Source: Phoenix dactylifera
Taxonomy: Eukaryota; Streptophyta; Magnoliopsida; Arecales; Arecaceae
NCBI RefSeq assembly: GCF_009389715.1
Contig: NW_024067924.1
Location: 62,001-126,000 of the forward strand
Direction of reading: 5' to 3'
DNA: 64,000 nt
Of the stretch, positions 12,371 through 23,691 are shown piece after piece (position 1 is the stretch's first letter; each line of letters begins with the position of its first letter). The position numbers were made by a program, and so were the translations under genes. Below the pieces are notes generated by a model. It worked only from the letters and a program-made list of their open reading frames with translations, did no database searches and was not told where the DNA came from.

Positions 12371-12971
12371 CCCTCAGATTATCCAACTTCCCCTTCATTC
12401 ATTATTCAAAAAATAATGGAGACACACAAGAGAGTTGAAGTACAACAGACTCATGGACGCCAAAAGGCCTAAGATTTGGCATCAATAGAAAATGGCAAAT
12501 AACAATAATAATAAAGTTGATCTAACTCAGAAAATGAGAAAAATGACATGATGGTAATGATTTGGCAACAGATCAAAAGCTAAAATTTGTGAGGTGATCA
12601 ATAGACATTTCTGAAAGGATCCAGGAGGAACTCAGGATTAGTACCATCTGCTTGTCGGATGAATGAGACCATTTATTTTTCTTTCACTTCCATCCCCACG
12701 AGTACATCCAGCGAACGGATATGGGGGCTGTAGGCCACATGAGAGAGTTCACGGCTAAATAAATTACATCAGTTGAACACTCGAAGGAGGAAACTGAACC
12801 TTCATATGGCTGTAAAACCAACATAGCAATTGAACGATCTTCCTTTGAGCGAAATTATAACCCTGGAAAAGCAGCAAAGCAATTCCATCTTTGGTATCTC
12901 ATTGCTTCTACAACAACCAGATGGAGTTTAGCAATGAATACCCTTCAAAGGTATGGTTTCAGTCAGCATCA
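12371..12971 (-). other. 3' UTR / downstream flank of the SPT2-type gene
   Basis: No coding potential recognised. Probably holds the 3' UTR of the minus-strand gene whose stop codon is at 12972; no single polyadenylation signal stands out. Confidence 0.45.
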
Positions 12972-15900
12972 CTAATGGCGTAGCCTCTGTTTTTTTCCCA
13001 TTAGCTTTCTTCGCCTCTCTTCTTCCTCTTCCTGCTCAATGAGGCGAAGTTGCTCTTCATCCTCCCTTCTCGCAATCTGGGAACTGTAGCACAGGCATTC
13101 ATTAAAATCATTGTTAAGAGTATAATGCGAAAGTTTCTGTTCAAATGCTCTAAAGCAGCCCCAAACCAAGGGGAGGCATCGCCAGGATGCAAACTGCTTT
13201 TCTTGTTAGGTCAATCTTACAACACATATTGCTTCAACATGCAAATGGAAAAACAGCATCAGGACAAACATCTCAAATGGCTGACATAGAATTCATTCTG
13301 CTAATTAATTCAGTTCAAGAAGTTTAAGAGATTTTAAGAAAAGTGCCTGCAGCCAGCGTAATGTAAGAAATATTCCATACCTTCTCAGCTCTTCCTTCTG
13401 GATAACATCAAAACCAACCTCCATGTCACTGACATCCTCATCTTGCCCTGCATATTTACTAGGATCATACCTGCATACATAACACAAACACAGCATTATA
13501 CCAAAACCATATTCAACTTCTAACATGGAATCTCAACTCAAAATTTAACCCTGCAACAAATGAGTTGCCATTCACCCATGAAGAGTGACAAACCAAATTG
13601 TTACAAGAGGTTCCAAACATATACAGTTTTTGATAATGGAGGAATTTGATTTGACTTATTTATATTACTCTTCCCAGAATTCTGACAAGCAATCTGGGAA
13701 GCCTCGGTACTTGAAATAACATGCCATGTTTGCATCATATACCAATAAATGTCTGTATCAGATACATTTCAGTATCCTATTTTCAAAAATTTTAAAAAGG
13801 CTCCCAATACTTTCTAAGGTACAAGGTATAGACTGTTATTTTGATAATCCACTATGTGCTATATATGCCTTCTAAACATATATAAAAGAAGGTGTTTTTA
13901 TCCTTCTATCCTAGATGTATTGTCCCCAAAATTTCCGGATCAGCCATACATATTGTGTTGCATCTGTATCCCATGTCAAATCCTTGCTTCATAGCAAGCA
14001 TGGCAGGGTAATCTATAACAGTACATCTCAATATTGAATTTTCAAAACCAGTTTTGTGTCAATTAGTGCAAAACTCGGCATCCCTCTCACCAATCTGCTA
14101 AAATTATTGATATCCTGTAAATGGTTACCTCAAAAACATTTCACAATTTTAAATGGTAAGAAGCTAAAAGAAGTTCGATGAATTACAGGAACAAAAACAA
14201 ACCTAAACATTTTTCTGATAAGTCCACGAACATCATCAACATCATCTTCCTCTTCATCCAAGTGTCTTCTCACAGGCCTTTTCTTTGAACGGTCGTCATG
14301 GATGTCACGTGATGGGATTTGCTTAGAAGGCTAAATCAAAACTCAATATAAGAAATGTGACAACAGCATATCAGAAAACAAGAATTATAAATGTATGACC
14401 ATGCTATACAGAAAAATCAAAAGTGCAATGCCAAACAATCACCATTTATTAGTAATGCATATACATTTTTATATTTCTACTTATGCACTCTTCTTTTAGC
14501 AATTAGATATATGTATACACATGCGTGCACAGAGATGGAAGGAAACCTGAGCTTTTGAGGAAGGCAATGGCTGTTTTGGTGTTGTTTTTACTCTATGTGG
14601 TACTTGGGTTACTCTTTTCTGATCAGGGTGATAATGTTGGGCAGAAGAATGTGGCTTTGCAGATGAAGGGTTCTTCTTTAAACCAGGATCACTTATGGCC
14701 TTCCCAGCAGGCTTATTCATACTGGTAATCTGAGCAGGAACCTTGGAGGGTAAAGCTTTATTTCCTGTAGTCTGGACAGGCCCATTTCCAGCACCACCAC
14801 CAAGCATTTTTCTAGGTTCAACTGAAGCTGACTTGGATCTGTTTACAGGAGCTTCTTTCACAGAACTTACTTTGGTTTGCATAGGCCGAATGGCAGAAGT
14901 CGGCTTCTTCAATTCATGACCATTCAAAGTTGGCTTTACAGGTTTGCTTGTAGGTATCCTGCTCTTCAATGGTGTTTGGGCTGACCTACCATCTTCCACA
15001 TAAGCAGAAACGTATTTAAGTATCCTCTATGAAAAGACCAAAATGCCCAATAGTTTACATTCAATTTCTAGATCTTTATTTATTACAAGAAAAACATACC
15101 AGCCTTTGGAGCAGAAACATTTCTGGTTAAAGGCTGCTCTTTTTCAGAGGGAAGATCAGCATCATCTGACAATAAAAAGGAATAATCTCGCATGTCTTTA
15201 AGTGCCTGTGCCTTCTTTTTTACCTGCAAAATTATAGACATCTTATGCATCCCAAATCAATGACATTGAAAACAATCTGCAATGGGGTAAAATCCTCCCT
15301 ACCTCATTAACAACTCTTGCTTTCTGATGGTGGACATGGGTCCTTACTTCGGAAGATGTGGGATCTCTTTTGTTCTGCATAAACAAGTAAAATGTTGTTT
15401 ACTTACCCAGTTGAAATGAAAGATAATAAAAATATGAAACCTACGGCCCAGAAAACATACACCAGAACTCGAAACCTTAGCCACAATATGCTTATTCTCC
15501 CGAATTAAACGGCTTTCTTCAATGACTCGTGGAGCAATAATGGGTTGTGAAGGGCCAAAAAAGGAGCCAAATCTGCAAGAAAGTTATGTGTCAGATAAAA
15601 TAGGAAAAAAATGCATCATCAAACCATCCTTAGATATTTAAATATCACCAGATCCAGAAAAGACGAAAATCAAGCAAATTTGACACCATCAAGCATTCAC
15701 AAAATGTTTTCCCCAACAATGTAATCCGCAAGTTTAATTAACAGCTACAATACACATAGTAATTGCTCTCTTTTGGAATCAATTTACTGATCATGCAATT
15801 TTTCAGTGCCCAAAAGAAAGGCTGATGAATAGACCATTTTGTATATAAAAATCCAAATACTCACAAGTAGCAGTTTAATGTCAACTGCACGCTTTGGCAT

Positions 15901-18900
15901 AAGGAAATAAATGCCAATACACCCTTTTGTGGGACTTGAGCATAGGATAAGAATAATTCCAGTGTGTACCACCACCTTCATCTAAAGGAAAAAAATTTCC
16001 TGATTCCTACCTGTCTCTCTATGCTGTCACACTCACAAACTGATGGTAAAAGGGGTGCCATGCACGCTAACCCCAATTGCTTCCACCTAACCACAACCTA
16101 TGGCATATACTATCCAGCTGGATAAAAAGAGATATGACTTGGAAAAACAGCTACATTTGACCAAAAATTCAAAATCAATTTAACAAAAACCTCTTCTCGA
16201 TACTTGATCCATATAAGACTACCAGGCATTTAAACACCTGGAATAATGAAGATAAATTTATATGATGGAAATTCAATTTTTGAACACTATCATCACAGGC
16301 GCTCGCATAGGCACTTGAATGTTTTCTTGACTTGACATGCTGGAAACTCCAGAGCAAATGAGCAAGTGTATTTACAGTTAGCACAGATGCAACATGTTCT
16401 AATCCGTATTAACTTAGCTTTTGATCATCAAGCCCATAATACAGTGCAACCACTAGATGCATTGCTTTTATGATTTCCCCAACTATTTCTCCTTGTAAGT
16501 CTTTACCTACAAGCCAGGTTAAAGCCCTTTATTTTGTTAATATAATAGAATTAAATCCAAAAAAATTTCTTATAATGAGATTTAAGGGAGACAGCTAGTT
16601 ATTTTTGTCCCTCGAGCCATATGGAACTTCAAGCAAATAGTTCCCAGGTGCAAAAATGTTTTAGGGCATGGCATACACGCTTGATTCCCTAATGGCATTT
16701 TCCATCCTATTTAAGGGGGCATAAAAAAAAAAAAAAAGCATTGCATTGTACAAACCATCTATATATCTGTCTACTCTCACACTCCCATGCCCCAACCCTC
16801 AGCCGACCCACTCTTCCATCAAGAGCAGTGTATTTTAGTGGGGAATATGTTGATGACCCCCTCCCCCCCCAACACACACACAAAAAAAAAAAAAAACTGG
16901 GTTTTTCCCTTGATTTTATTGAATTATCTTAGTCACCCTTCTCCACCTGTTTGTACATAACCAGGTCTAATCAGTCCCATATCATATTAAGAGTCATGAG
17001 ATTTAAGAAGGGTCATATCTAACTTCAATCAATATCCTATTATGATATCTGAGGCTTAAACGAAAATACAATAAATCAATCTTCTCTTCACATAAACAAG
17101 GCAATCAAGATGTGCTTGGCTCAACTGTCCTCCACATGGATTTCAAGATCATGTAATAGAAGGAAGTAAGTTTGAGTTGTTCGGACAAATAGGTACACTA
17201 TCACTGGCCATGAGAGGTTGTTAGACCCTACAGACACATACCTAAAATTTCACATCCCAACTGTAAATTAGAAACACAATTATAACTGACAACTAAGGTA
17301 TCCTCAAAAAAAAAAACCAACTAAGGGCTTGTTTGGTAATGTTTTATTTCTTATTCTACCTTTGAAAACCCAAAGAAGAAAAATAACATAACAGAAAAAT
17401 AATCCTGATGCCAGCCCTTATCATTTTGTCACTGTTTGCAAGACCTCTAAAATGTTTTGGTACTAAAACTTTTTTACTTCTGAAAACGAGAAAACAAAAA
17501 CAAGTAGCAGCAATGGTGATGCGCTTCTCCTCCCTCTCTCCATTTGACATGAAGTAGCACCTTCCATGAGGTATTTTCTAAACTTAAAAAAATAGCAACA
17601 TCACCAAACAGACCCTTGGTTACATACAAGGTTCGCCGTCTTGCTACAGAACCTCGTACCTGTACAATCCTATTACAGTGTTGGTATTGTCTGATACGTA
17701 GGCCGGTTCGGCATACCGAATATCGGAACACCTCCCATATCGCATACCAGTTCGGCATCGGTATGGTATGACACGGTCAGCACGCACTGATACTGACTGA
17801 TACGGCAAACCTTGGTCGCATACCTTTGTAAATGTTTCATGTAATCCTTCAACTGTCCTTTTATTTATTATTTTTTAGAGGGTAAAACTTGTCTAAGTTA
17901 CCTAGGAGGTGTTCGACGTATGGGAATTGACATGGAGAAATGATTGGTTGTCATGCACTTTCTTTCGTGAAGAACAAAAAAATTAGATATTTACTTTTTT
18001 TTAACAATCAAATACTGTTAAAGAAGAAGTTATCTTAGAGGAAATTGGAATATTTCAGAAGCATGCATCTTTAAACCTAACAAAAGATCTTAACAAAGTT
18101 TTCCATCAAACTGAAAGAGATCGTATCATCACATGTTTGTTGCACCTTAAAAAGAGATGTGGATAGGGGATGATCTCAATTTTGATGGTCATATCCAAAC
18201 ATCAAATAAGTTATCTTACAAAATAGCAATAAATCTTTAATAAAATTCCAAATGAGAAAAGGAAACCATCTTCCATTGTCCAAATAAGGTTTTAACATTT
18301 TCTTGAGAACCTACTGCTTAGTCAAAAGAAAGAGCAATCATTAGAAGTTCCTTTTCTTTTCTTTAAATTTAATCAACAACAAAGTGCGGAAGGTTTACAA
18401 AGATACTTACATAACTTCCATTTTCCAAAAATGGGAAGAGTAAAAATACAAAAAGGAACTCCAAGTGACATATCTAAAATTCTTTCTATTCAATTTAAGA
18501 CAGTCATAAGTCATAACTAAAGCCATTGATAGAAAATCCGCATCTTTAAGGTAAGACAAATCCAAGGTACCATCATACTAGCTCAAGAGATCACTCACTC
18601 CTTACACAAAGCTAATCTTGAAAAACCTTCTCTTACCCATATAGCTTTACTGAGGTTTATGAATGGAGAATTCTAATTTCAAAAATCATGATTTTATCCT
18701 TCTCCTAAGTTTAAACTTTTCGAATTTTGAAAATTGGGACTTTTAGGAGTTGTTTGAATTTTTTTAAAGAGAAGGTTTAAGGGTGTCACAGTGCACGAGG
18801 CTCCCACCATTGTAGAATTTGGAAAGGGTCAAATTTATGCAGCTTTACCCCCCAACATGCAAGAGGATGTTTCTATGTTTCAAACCAGTGACACCTTTGT

Positions 18901-21900
18901 CACCATGGAGCAAACTTTCCATTGCATCAAGGCCTCTCCTAAAAAAGGATGGCCTAGTGCATAAGGTTCATGCCATTGCAGGGTTTGGAAGGGTCAAATG
19001 TGCGCAGCTTTACCCCTACATGCTGAGAGGTTGCTTCCATCTTTTGAACTTGCGACCTACATGTTATAATGGAACAACCCCTCTAAAAAGAAGGTTGAAA
19101 AATGAAAAAGAAGACACGAATTTGCTGTCCAGTCAGCAGCCTGATTACATTCCGAGTTGGACGACGGGCTATTTCACCGACCGTCACTTCTCCTTTCTAT
19201 CTGCCGAAGTGATCAGTCGGATAGCGAGTACCATTGGGAAGCCGTTATATATTTATCAACCTACGACAAGTAAATCAAGGCAGATCTTCAGGTTCTGAGT
19301 GAGCTGGGCAGTCATTCTCCTACTCCTTTCTATGTCTCCTCCTCTTATGGTTAATATGGAGAGAGAAACATGAATTTGAAAAATTCAAGTCAAAATCAAA
19401 AATTTTCAGCTTCATCATTTTAGGGCTTTTATTCAATTTCGTTACACAATGAAATACCCAGTACAACAAAATCATATTTTGTAACTTCAGATGAGCATGT
19501 AAAATTATGTTATATCATGAGTACACCCAAGATTCAAACCCAAAACCTTCTCCAAATGAATGAGGGGTGTGATCATTCAAGCCTTGCACAATTCACAAAA
19601 TCGCTAATGACAAAATAACCTAGAATGACGCGACAACCAGATTTGCTATAATGATAAGTCATCCATGCTATGGTTGATCTTACAAGAAGCATTTTCGATA
19701 TCCATGATAAATAAGAAATACTCAGATTCACAATGACAACATTGTCGTTCAGGTATATATTTCCTATAGTAACTAAATTAATCAACAAACTAAATACAAT
19801 AGAACTACAAGAAAAAACATAACTTTTCAATCAGGTCAGCTAAAAAACTAGTCACTGACTTAAGAACCATTAGTTCATAGGTGGAGAAGATTACATAGCT
19901 CGACATAAAATTAAAATCTTTTTTGTGATTTGTAAAGTGAGCTTTTGAGTGCATCCCTCATAGTTGCATCATGGAACATGGTGTCTCTGAGTAGAGGACC
20001 TAAAGAGTCCCTCCAAGTCTGAGCACCTTTAAATAGAAGATTTATTAGACAGATTGTCTATTAAAAAACCTAAGGATATAAAGCATTTACTGAGTACGGA
20101 GGACATAAGCATAATACAGGGGAGCAATCAAGCAAAACATGCTGCTAATGTCCTGCAGAGTACCCAGCAGAAGAGATGTGACAGACACTACATAGAAACT
20201 ATCGAACTTGTATAATAGGTTATTAGAGTCGACACTAGTCAAGTCATAGGATAATGGGTTTTGAAGAAAGACCTGCAAAGGAGGCGGAGGTAATGCAGCT
20301 AAAGATTAACATGAACGAATCACTTACTAATCACGACAAGCCTGTCAAAGCTAGCTCTGTTAATCAAAAGGCATATGCCTGGTCAGTCTTACAAATTCCA
20401 GCATCAAATAAATATGAACTATGTTGCTCTTTTAGCTGGATATGGAAGGTTTATAAGCTAAGTTTAACTAAACCAAAAATCCAAGCAAAAGCAGAACCCA
20501 TTAATTGTTTGATGAGCTAAAGAAGACTTCTAATAGAGATCAAGCAACCAGTACAGAAATCTAAAACTCTATCTTAACGAGTTTCTCAAGAGAAGGTGGT
20601 GTTCAAAATTAGAGTGTTCGCTAGGATGATGACTAACGGTTCAACCAAGAGGGAGCGTAAGAATACAGACATCCCTATGGATATGTAGCTGATGTTTCAT
20701 GATCCTTGCCATCAAACTAAGCATTTGTTCTTGACACTTTCCAAACAAAAAAAGGAAAAAGGATTTCTGTTTTTAATGGTGAAAAAGCCAATAAACTCTT
20801 TGTGAGGCTAAGCTCAAAGGACTCATGAACATGGGTATGCACATCGCTCACTTGTCATTTGATGTTGTCCTCTTCTTGTCTTGGGATTGAGATGAATGAC
20901 CAAGAGCACTAGCACTTTGTTTCTTCAACTTTTGCCTGATCCTATCTTTTAGCTTCTCCCTCAATTTGAGAAATTCTTGTTCCTCCCTGGTGGGTTTTGG
21001 TGGTTCTCGTTCCTCTTCTTCCTCTGGCTCAGAAGGTTCCTCCTCATATTCACCATATTCTTCCTCTTCGTAATCTTCCTCTTGCTGATGCAAACCCTGC
21101 ACGATAGTGAAAGAGGTGAATTAATGCACATATTAATTGTCAAAAAGAAAAGCATTACCGTAAATGTCATAACACAAGCAGCAATGCAAAGGAAGCAAGG
21201 AGGTCACCAAAATCAATTACCCCCCACCCCCCCAACAAAAAAAAAAAAAAAAAAAAATCCAATATAATTAGCTTGCATGTAGCCAATTACAATTAGAATG
21301 AATAGACAGATATAAGATGGTCTTCCCATCATTTTTTCTCATTTCAGATATGATCACCGGATTAGTTTTCCTCATGGTTGGAAGGATCATAGGCATCCAC
21401 AAAAATCAATCAATCAGTGCATCACTCTGACTCGAAAGCATCACATTTCATCGCCAGATGATCAAATTCCTCGAGCAATGATATGATATTTTACGTTTGC
21501 TGAGGGAAGATCCATATTCTCAGCGTGACAACTCCGATTTAATCATAGTTTAGTTCGATTTTTTTGTATTCAATTATGATCAAGATTCGATTTTTATGGT
21601 TCTCTTTTTCTTGCCCTCAATTTTTGCCAGTTTGATTTGATCCTTCCGTTTGTTGCCAGTAAATTTGGGGCTTTTCGATAAGGATTAAGGTTTGGGGGCA
21701 AAAGATTTCCTTTTACCCTTCCCTTCTCAAGGAACAAGCTAATAATTTCAAAAGCACAACTAAATCTAAATTTAGAATTTTTCTTTGATTTCGCGGAAGG
21801 GAAAGGAAATCTATCAGGACAAATAAGGGAATTTTACGAAGGTTCAGAAAAAACCAAAGCCCACAGCGGTGGTGAATTAGTACCTCGGAGGTGCCGGCGT

Positions 21901-22006
21901 AGGGGAACCTGTTCTTCAGTTCGTGGATTCTACGCCTCTCCGCCTCCCGCTGCAGCCGGATCCTCGCCGCCGCGTCCTGGGAGGTGCCGCCGTAACCATC
22001 CCTCAT
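12972..22006 (-). CDS. SPT2-type chromatin protein (SPT2 homolog)
   Basis: SPT2 proteins bind DNA and histone H3-H4 and act in chromatin during transcription, in the nucleus. Nine exons on the minus strand: 21884-22006, 20852-21096, 15461-15572, 15303-15374, 15100-15223, 14547-14992, 14203-14330, 13381-13470, 12972-13083. They sum to 1452 nt (483 aa) with matching phases and GT-AG borders. The N-terminus starts MRDGYGG and has an RIRLQREAERRR basic run, then a Glu-rich block and a KLREKLKDRIRQKLKK helix. The middle (exon 6) is a basic, Ser/Pro/Lys-rich disordered region. The C-terminus has an acidic HLDEEEDDVDDVRGLIRKMF segment, then YDPSKYAGQDEDVSDMEVGF and SSQIARREDEEQ plus a Glu/Arg coiled coil, the pattern of the SPT2 domain. 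Intron 2 (5.3 kb) carries SINEs and a hAT MITE. The promoter and first codons are duplicated just upstream. Confidence 0.88.
17323..17617. mobile_element. Probable MITE with GGGCTTGTTTGG-type inverted termini
   Basis: The left end reads AAGGGCTTGTTTGGTAATGT. The right end, reverse-complemented, reads AAGGGTCTGTTTGGTGATGT. The ends match with few differences over about 20 bp, and the internal sequence is non-coding. No clean target-site duplication could be assigned, so the superfamily (hAT or PIF/Harbinger) is open. Confidence 0.55.
17627..17814. mobile_element. hAT-type MITE of the GGTAC-rich family, 188 bp
   Basis: Left terminus CAAGGTTCGCCGTCTTG; right terminus reverse-complemented CAAGGTTTGCCGTATCAG. 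The element is flanked by 8-bp sequences GTTACATA (17619-17626) and GTCGCATA (17815-17822), which agree at 6 of 8 positions. The interior is rich in CGGTT / GGTAT / CGGTA words shared with the elements at 33855, 35029 and 36774. Non-coding. Confidence 0.8.
18786..19083 (-). mobile_element. Two tandem copies of an Au-like tRNA-derived SINE
   Basis: Copy 1 is about 18786-18941 and copy 2 about 18943-19083. On the minus strand each runs: TTGATGCAATGGAAAGTT (copy 1), then GTCACTGGTTTGAAAC (copy 1) or GGTCGCAAGTTCAAAAG (copy 2) as a degenerate B box, then AAACATCCTCT or AGCAACCTCTC, GGTAAAGCTGCGCACA, GACCCTTCCAAACCCTGCA and GCACTAGGCC (copy 2). This order is that of the plant Au SINE family. Both copies are diverged, with no poly-T or target duplication that I can assign. 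Confidence 0.75.
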
Positions 22007-22302
22007 CGCCGACGTCTCTCCTCTCCCCCCTCTCTCCTCGGCTCTCTATCTCTTTCCTCCCTTTCAGAGGCTTGACGGATAGCTTAGTCCGACACGACGG
22101 CCATCTCGCAGAGCCTTCCTCCGCGAGGAACGAAATTGCTTGTAATAAAAGATAGGCTTTTTTGGCATGTTTGTCCCTAACATTTTCTTAAATACGCTTA
22201 CTTTTTTTTTAATATTTTAAATTTACATACTAATTTTTAACTTGTATAATTTTTTGTATAAAAATTAGCAGTCCTTCAAATTGAAATCTAGTTAATCATT
22301 TT

Positions 22303-22307
<5 letters not shown>

Positions 22308-22361
<54 letters not shown>
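22308..22361. repeat. (AT)n microsatellite, about 54 bp
   Basis: Uninterrupted alternating AT inside the first promoter unit upstream of the SPT2-type gene; absent from the second unit, where the equivalent place reads ATAAAAAAACATATAG. Confidence 0.95.
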
Positions 22362-22363
<2 letters not shown>

Positions 22364-22618
22364 GAAACGTCGCTCACTAATTCATCCAGTAAATAAAAAT
22401 GATAGCTTAAAAATAAAATAGTAAAGCAAGATAGAGGAGGAAGATTACACCTAGAATCTCTCTTTGTTTGTTTTTAATTTACATGAAGCTAAAACTATGG
22501 ATATTGAGAAAAGAAAGTAAAATAACTAGAGCCTATGCTTTTTCTTGTTCATAGACTTCAAAGTTAAGTCTTAATATTCCTTTCAACCGGATGTTCCAAG
22601 ATAATGTAGGGAAGAGTG

Positions 22619-22648
22619 CTAGGCGGCAGCGCCGTAACCATCCCTCAT
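22619..22648 (-). pseudogene. Orphan duplicate of the SPT2 start codon (nine codons then stop)
   Basis: ATG at 22648 on the minus strand with context identical to the functional start at 22006; reads MRDGYG and three more residues, then TAG. If transcription starts in the outer promoter copy this would be a short upstream ORF; otherwise it is a dead exon fragment. Confidence 0.7.
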
Positions 22649-23216
22649 CGCCAACGTCTCTCCTCTCCCCTCTCTGTCCTCGGCTTTTTATTTCTTTCCT
22701 TTCTTTCAGAGGCTTGACAGATGGTTTAGCCTGATACGACAGCCATCTCGCAGAGCCTTCATCTACGAGGAACGAAACTGCCTGTAATAAAAAAGATATT
22801 TTTTTTTGCATGTTAGTCCCTAACATTTTCTTAAATATGCTTATTTATTTTTTTAATATTTTAAATTTACATATTAATTTTTTAACTTGTATATTTCTTG
22901 TATAAAAATTAGCGGTCTTTTAAATTGAAATCTAGTTAATCATTTTTATAAAAAAACATATAGAAGGAAAAATCGCTCACTAATTCATCGATAGCTTGAA
23001 AATAAAATAGTAAAGCAAGATGGCCATGAATAGAAGGGGGAGGAGGAAGATTGCACTTAGGATTTCTCTTTGTTTGTTTTAAATTTACATGAAGCTAAAA
23101 CAATCGAAGAAAGAAAGTAAAACAATCAGAACCTAAATATGCTTTCTCCTGGTCATAGTCCTCAAAGTTAAGTCTTAGTATTCCTTCTAACTGGATGGTC
23201 CAAGATAATGTAGGGA

Positions 23217-23691
23217 TATGGTATTCCCATACTAGCGGTATCCCATTTTGGATGCTAAGCAATCTTCGCTTGGATCATAAAACTTTTTAACAAGCATCTA
23301 GTTGTTTACAATCCAGCGGAGCCTTTCCCATCATCTTACAATGGGAAGCTTGTCAGTCAAATTGACTCTGAAAATTTTTAGTTCTAGATTCCTTGAACAC
23401 AAACCAAATATTACATCTTAACCTATCTTAATAGAACAACTATCAATAATGATCTGAACGTAAACCGTAGAACTCTAATCAAGGATAGAGGAAAGAAGAA
23501 GGGGCTGGAGGAGGCAACTGAAATTAGAGGGAGTGAAAATAAGACCACAAGCCAAAGCTCTAATTTGAGCAATGATCAAGGACTTAAGTAATGCAGTTTT
23601 AGAGAAGGATTGAGGGACTGATAAAATAAATAAAGAAAATTTTAAAAAATCATATTAAAAAAAACTCATAGAAAGTCTTGGAGACCGAAAT
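23217..23691. other. Intergenic spacer before the solo LTR
   Basis: No gene recognised. Ends in the 5-bp target duplication GAAAT (23687-23691). Confidence 0.5.

Larger units (their letters stand above)
15573..20851 (-). other. Intron 2 of the SPT2-type gene (5.3 kb), hosting repeats
   Basis: Lies between exon 3 (acceptor at 15573) and exon 2 (donor GTGAGC at 20851). Contains poly-A tracts near 16725 and 16883, a TIR-bearing MITE candidate, a hAT MITE and two SINE copies, each listed separately. The remainder is AT-rich with no recognised gene. Confidence 0.7.
21988..23216. repeat. Tandem duplication of the SPT2 promoter and start-codon region (643-bp period)
   Basis: Unit 1 (about 21988-22613) holds the real start codon; unit 2 (about 22631-23216) repeats GCCGTAACCATCCCTCATCG, the CTCTCCTCTCCC tract, TTTCAGAGGCTTGAC, CCATCTCGCAGAGCCTTC, GAGGAACGAAA and the distal CAAGATAATGTAGGG. 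Unit 1 additionally has a long (AT)n run. In unit 2 the duplicated ATG (22648, minus strand) opens a nine-codon frame beginning MRDGYG and ending in TAG at 22619. Confidence 0.9.
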
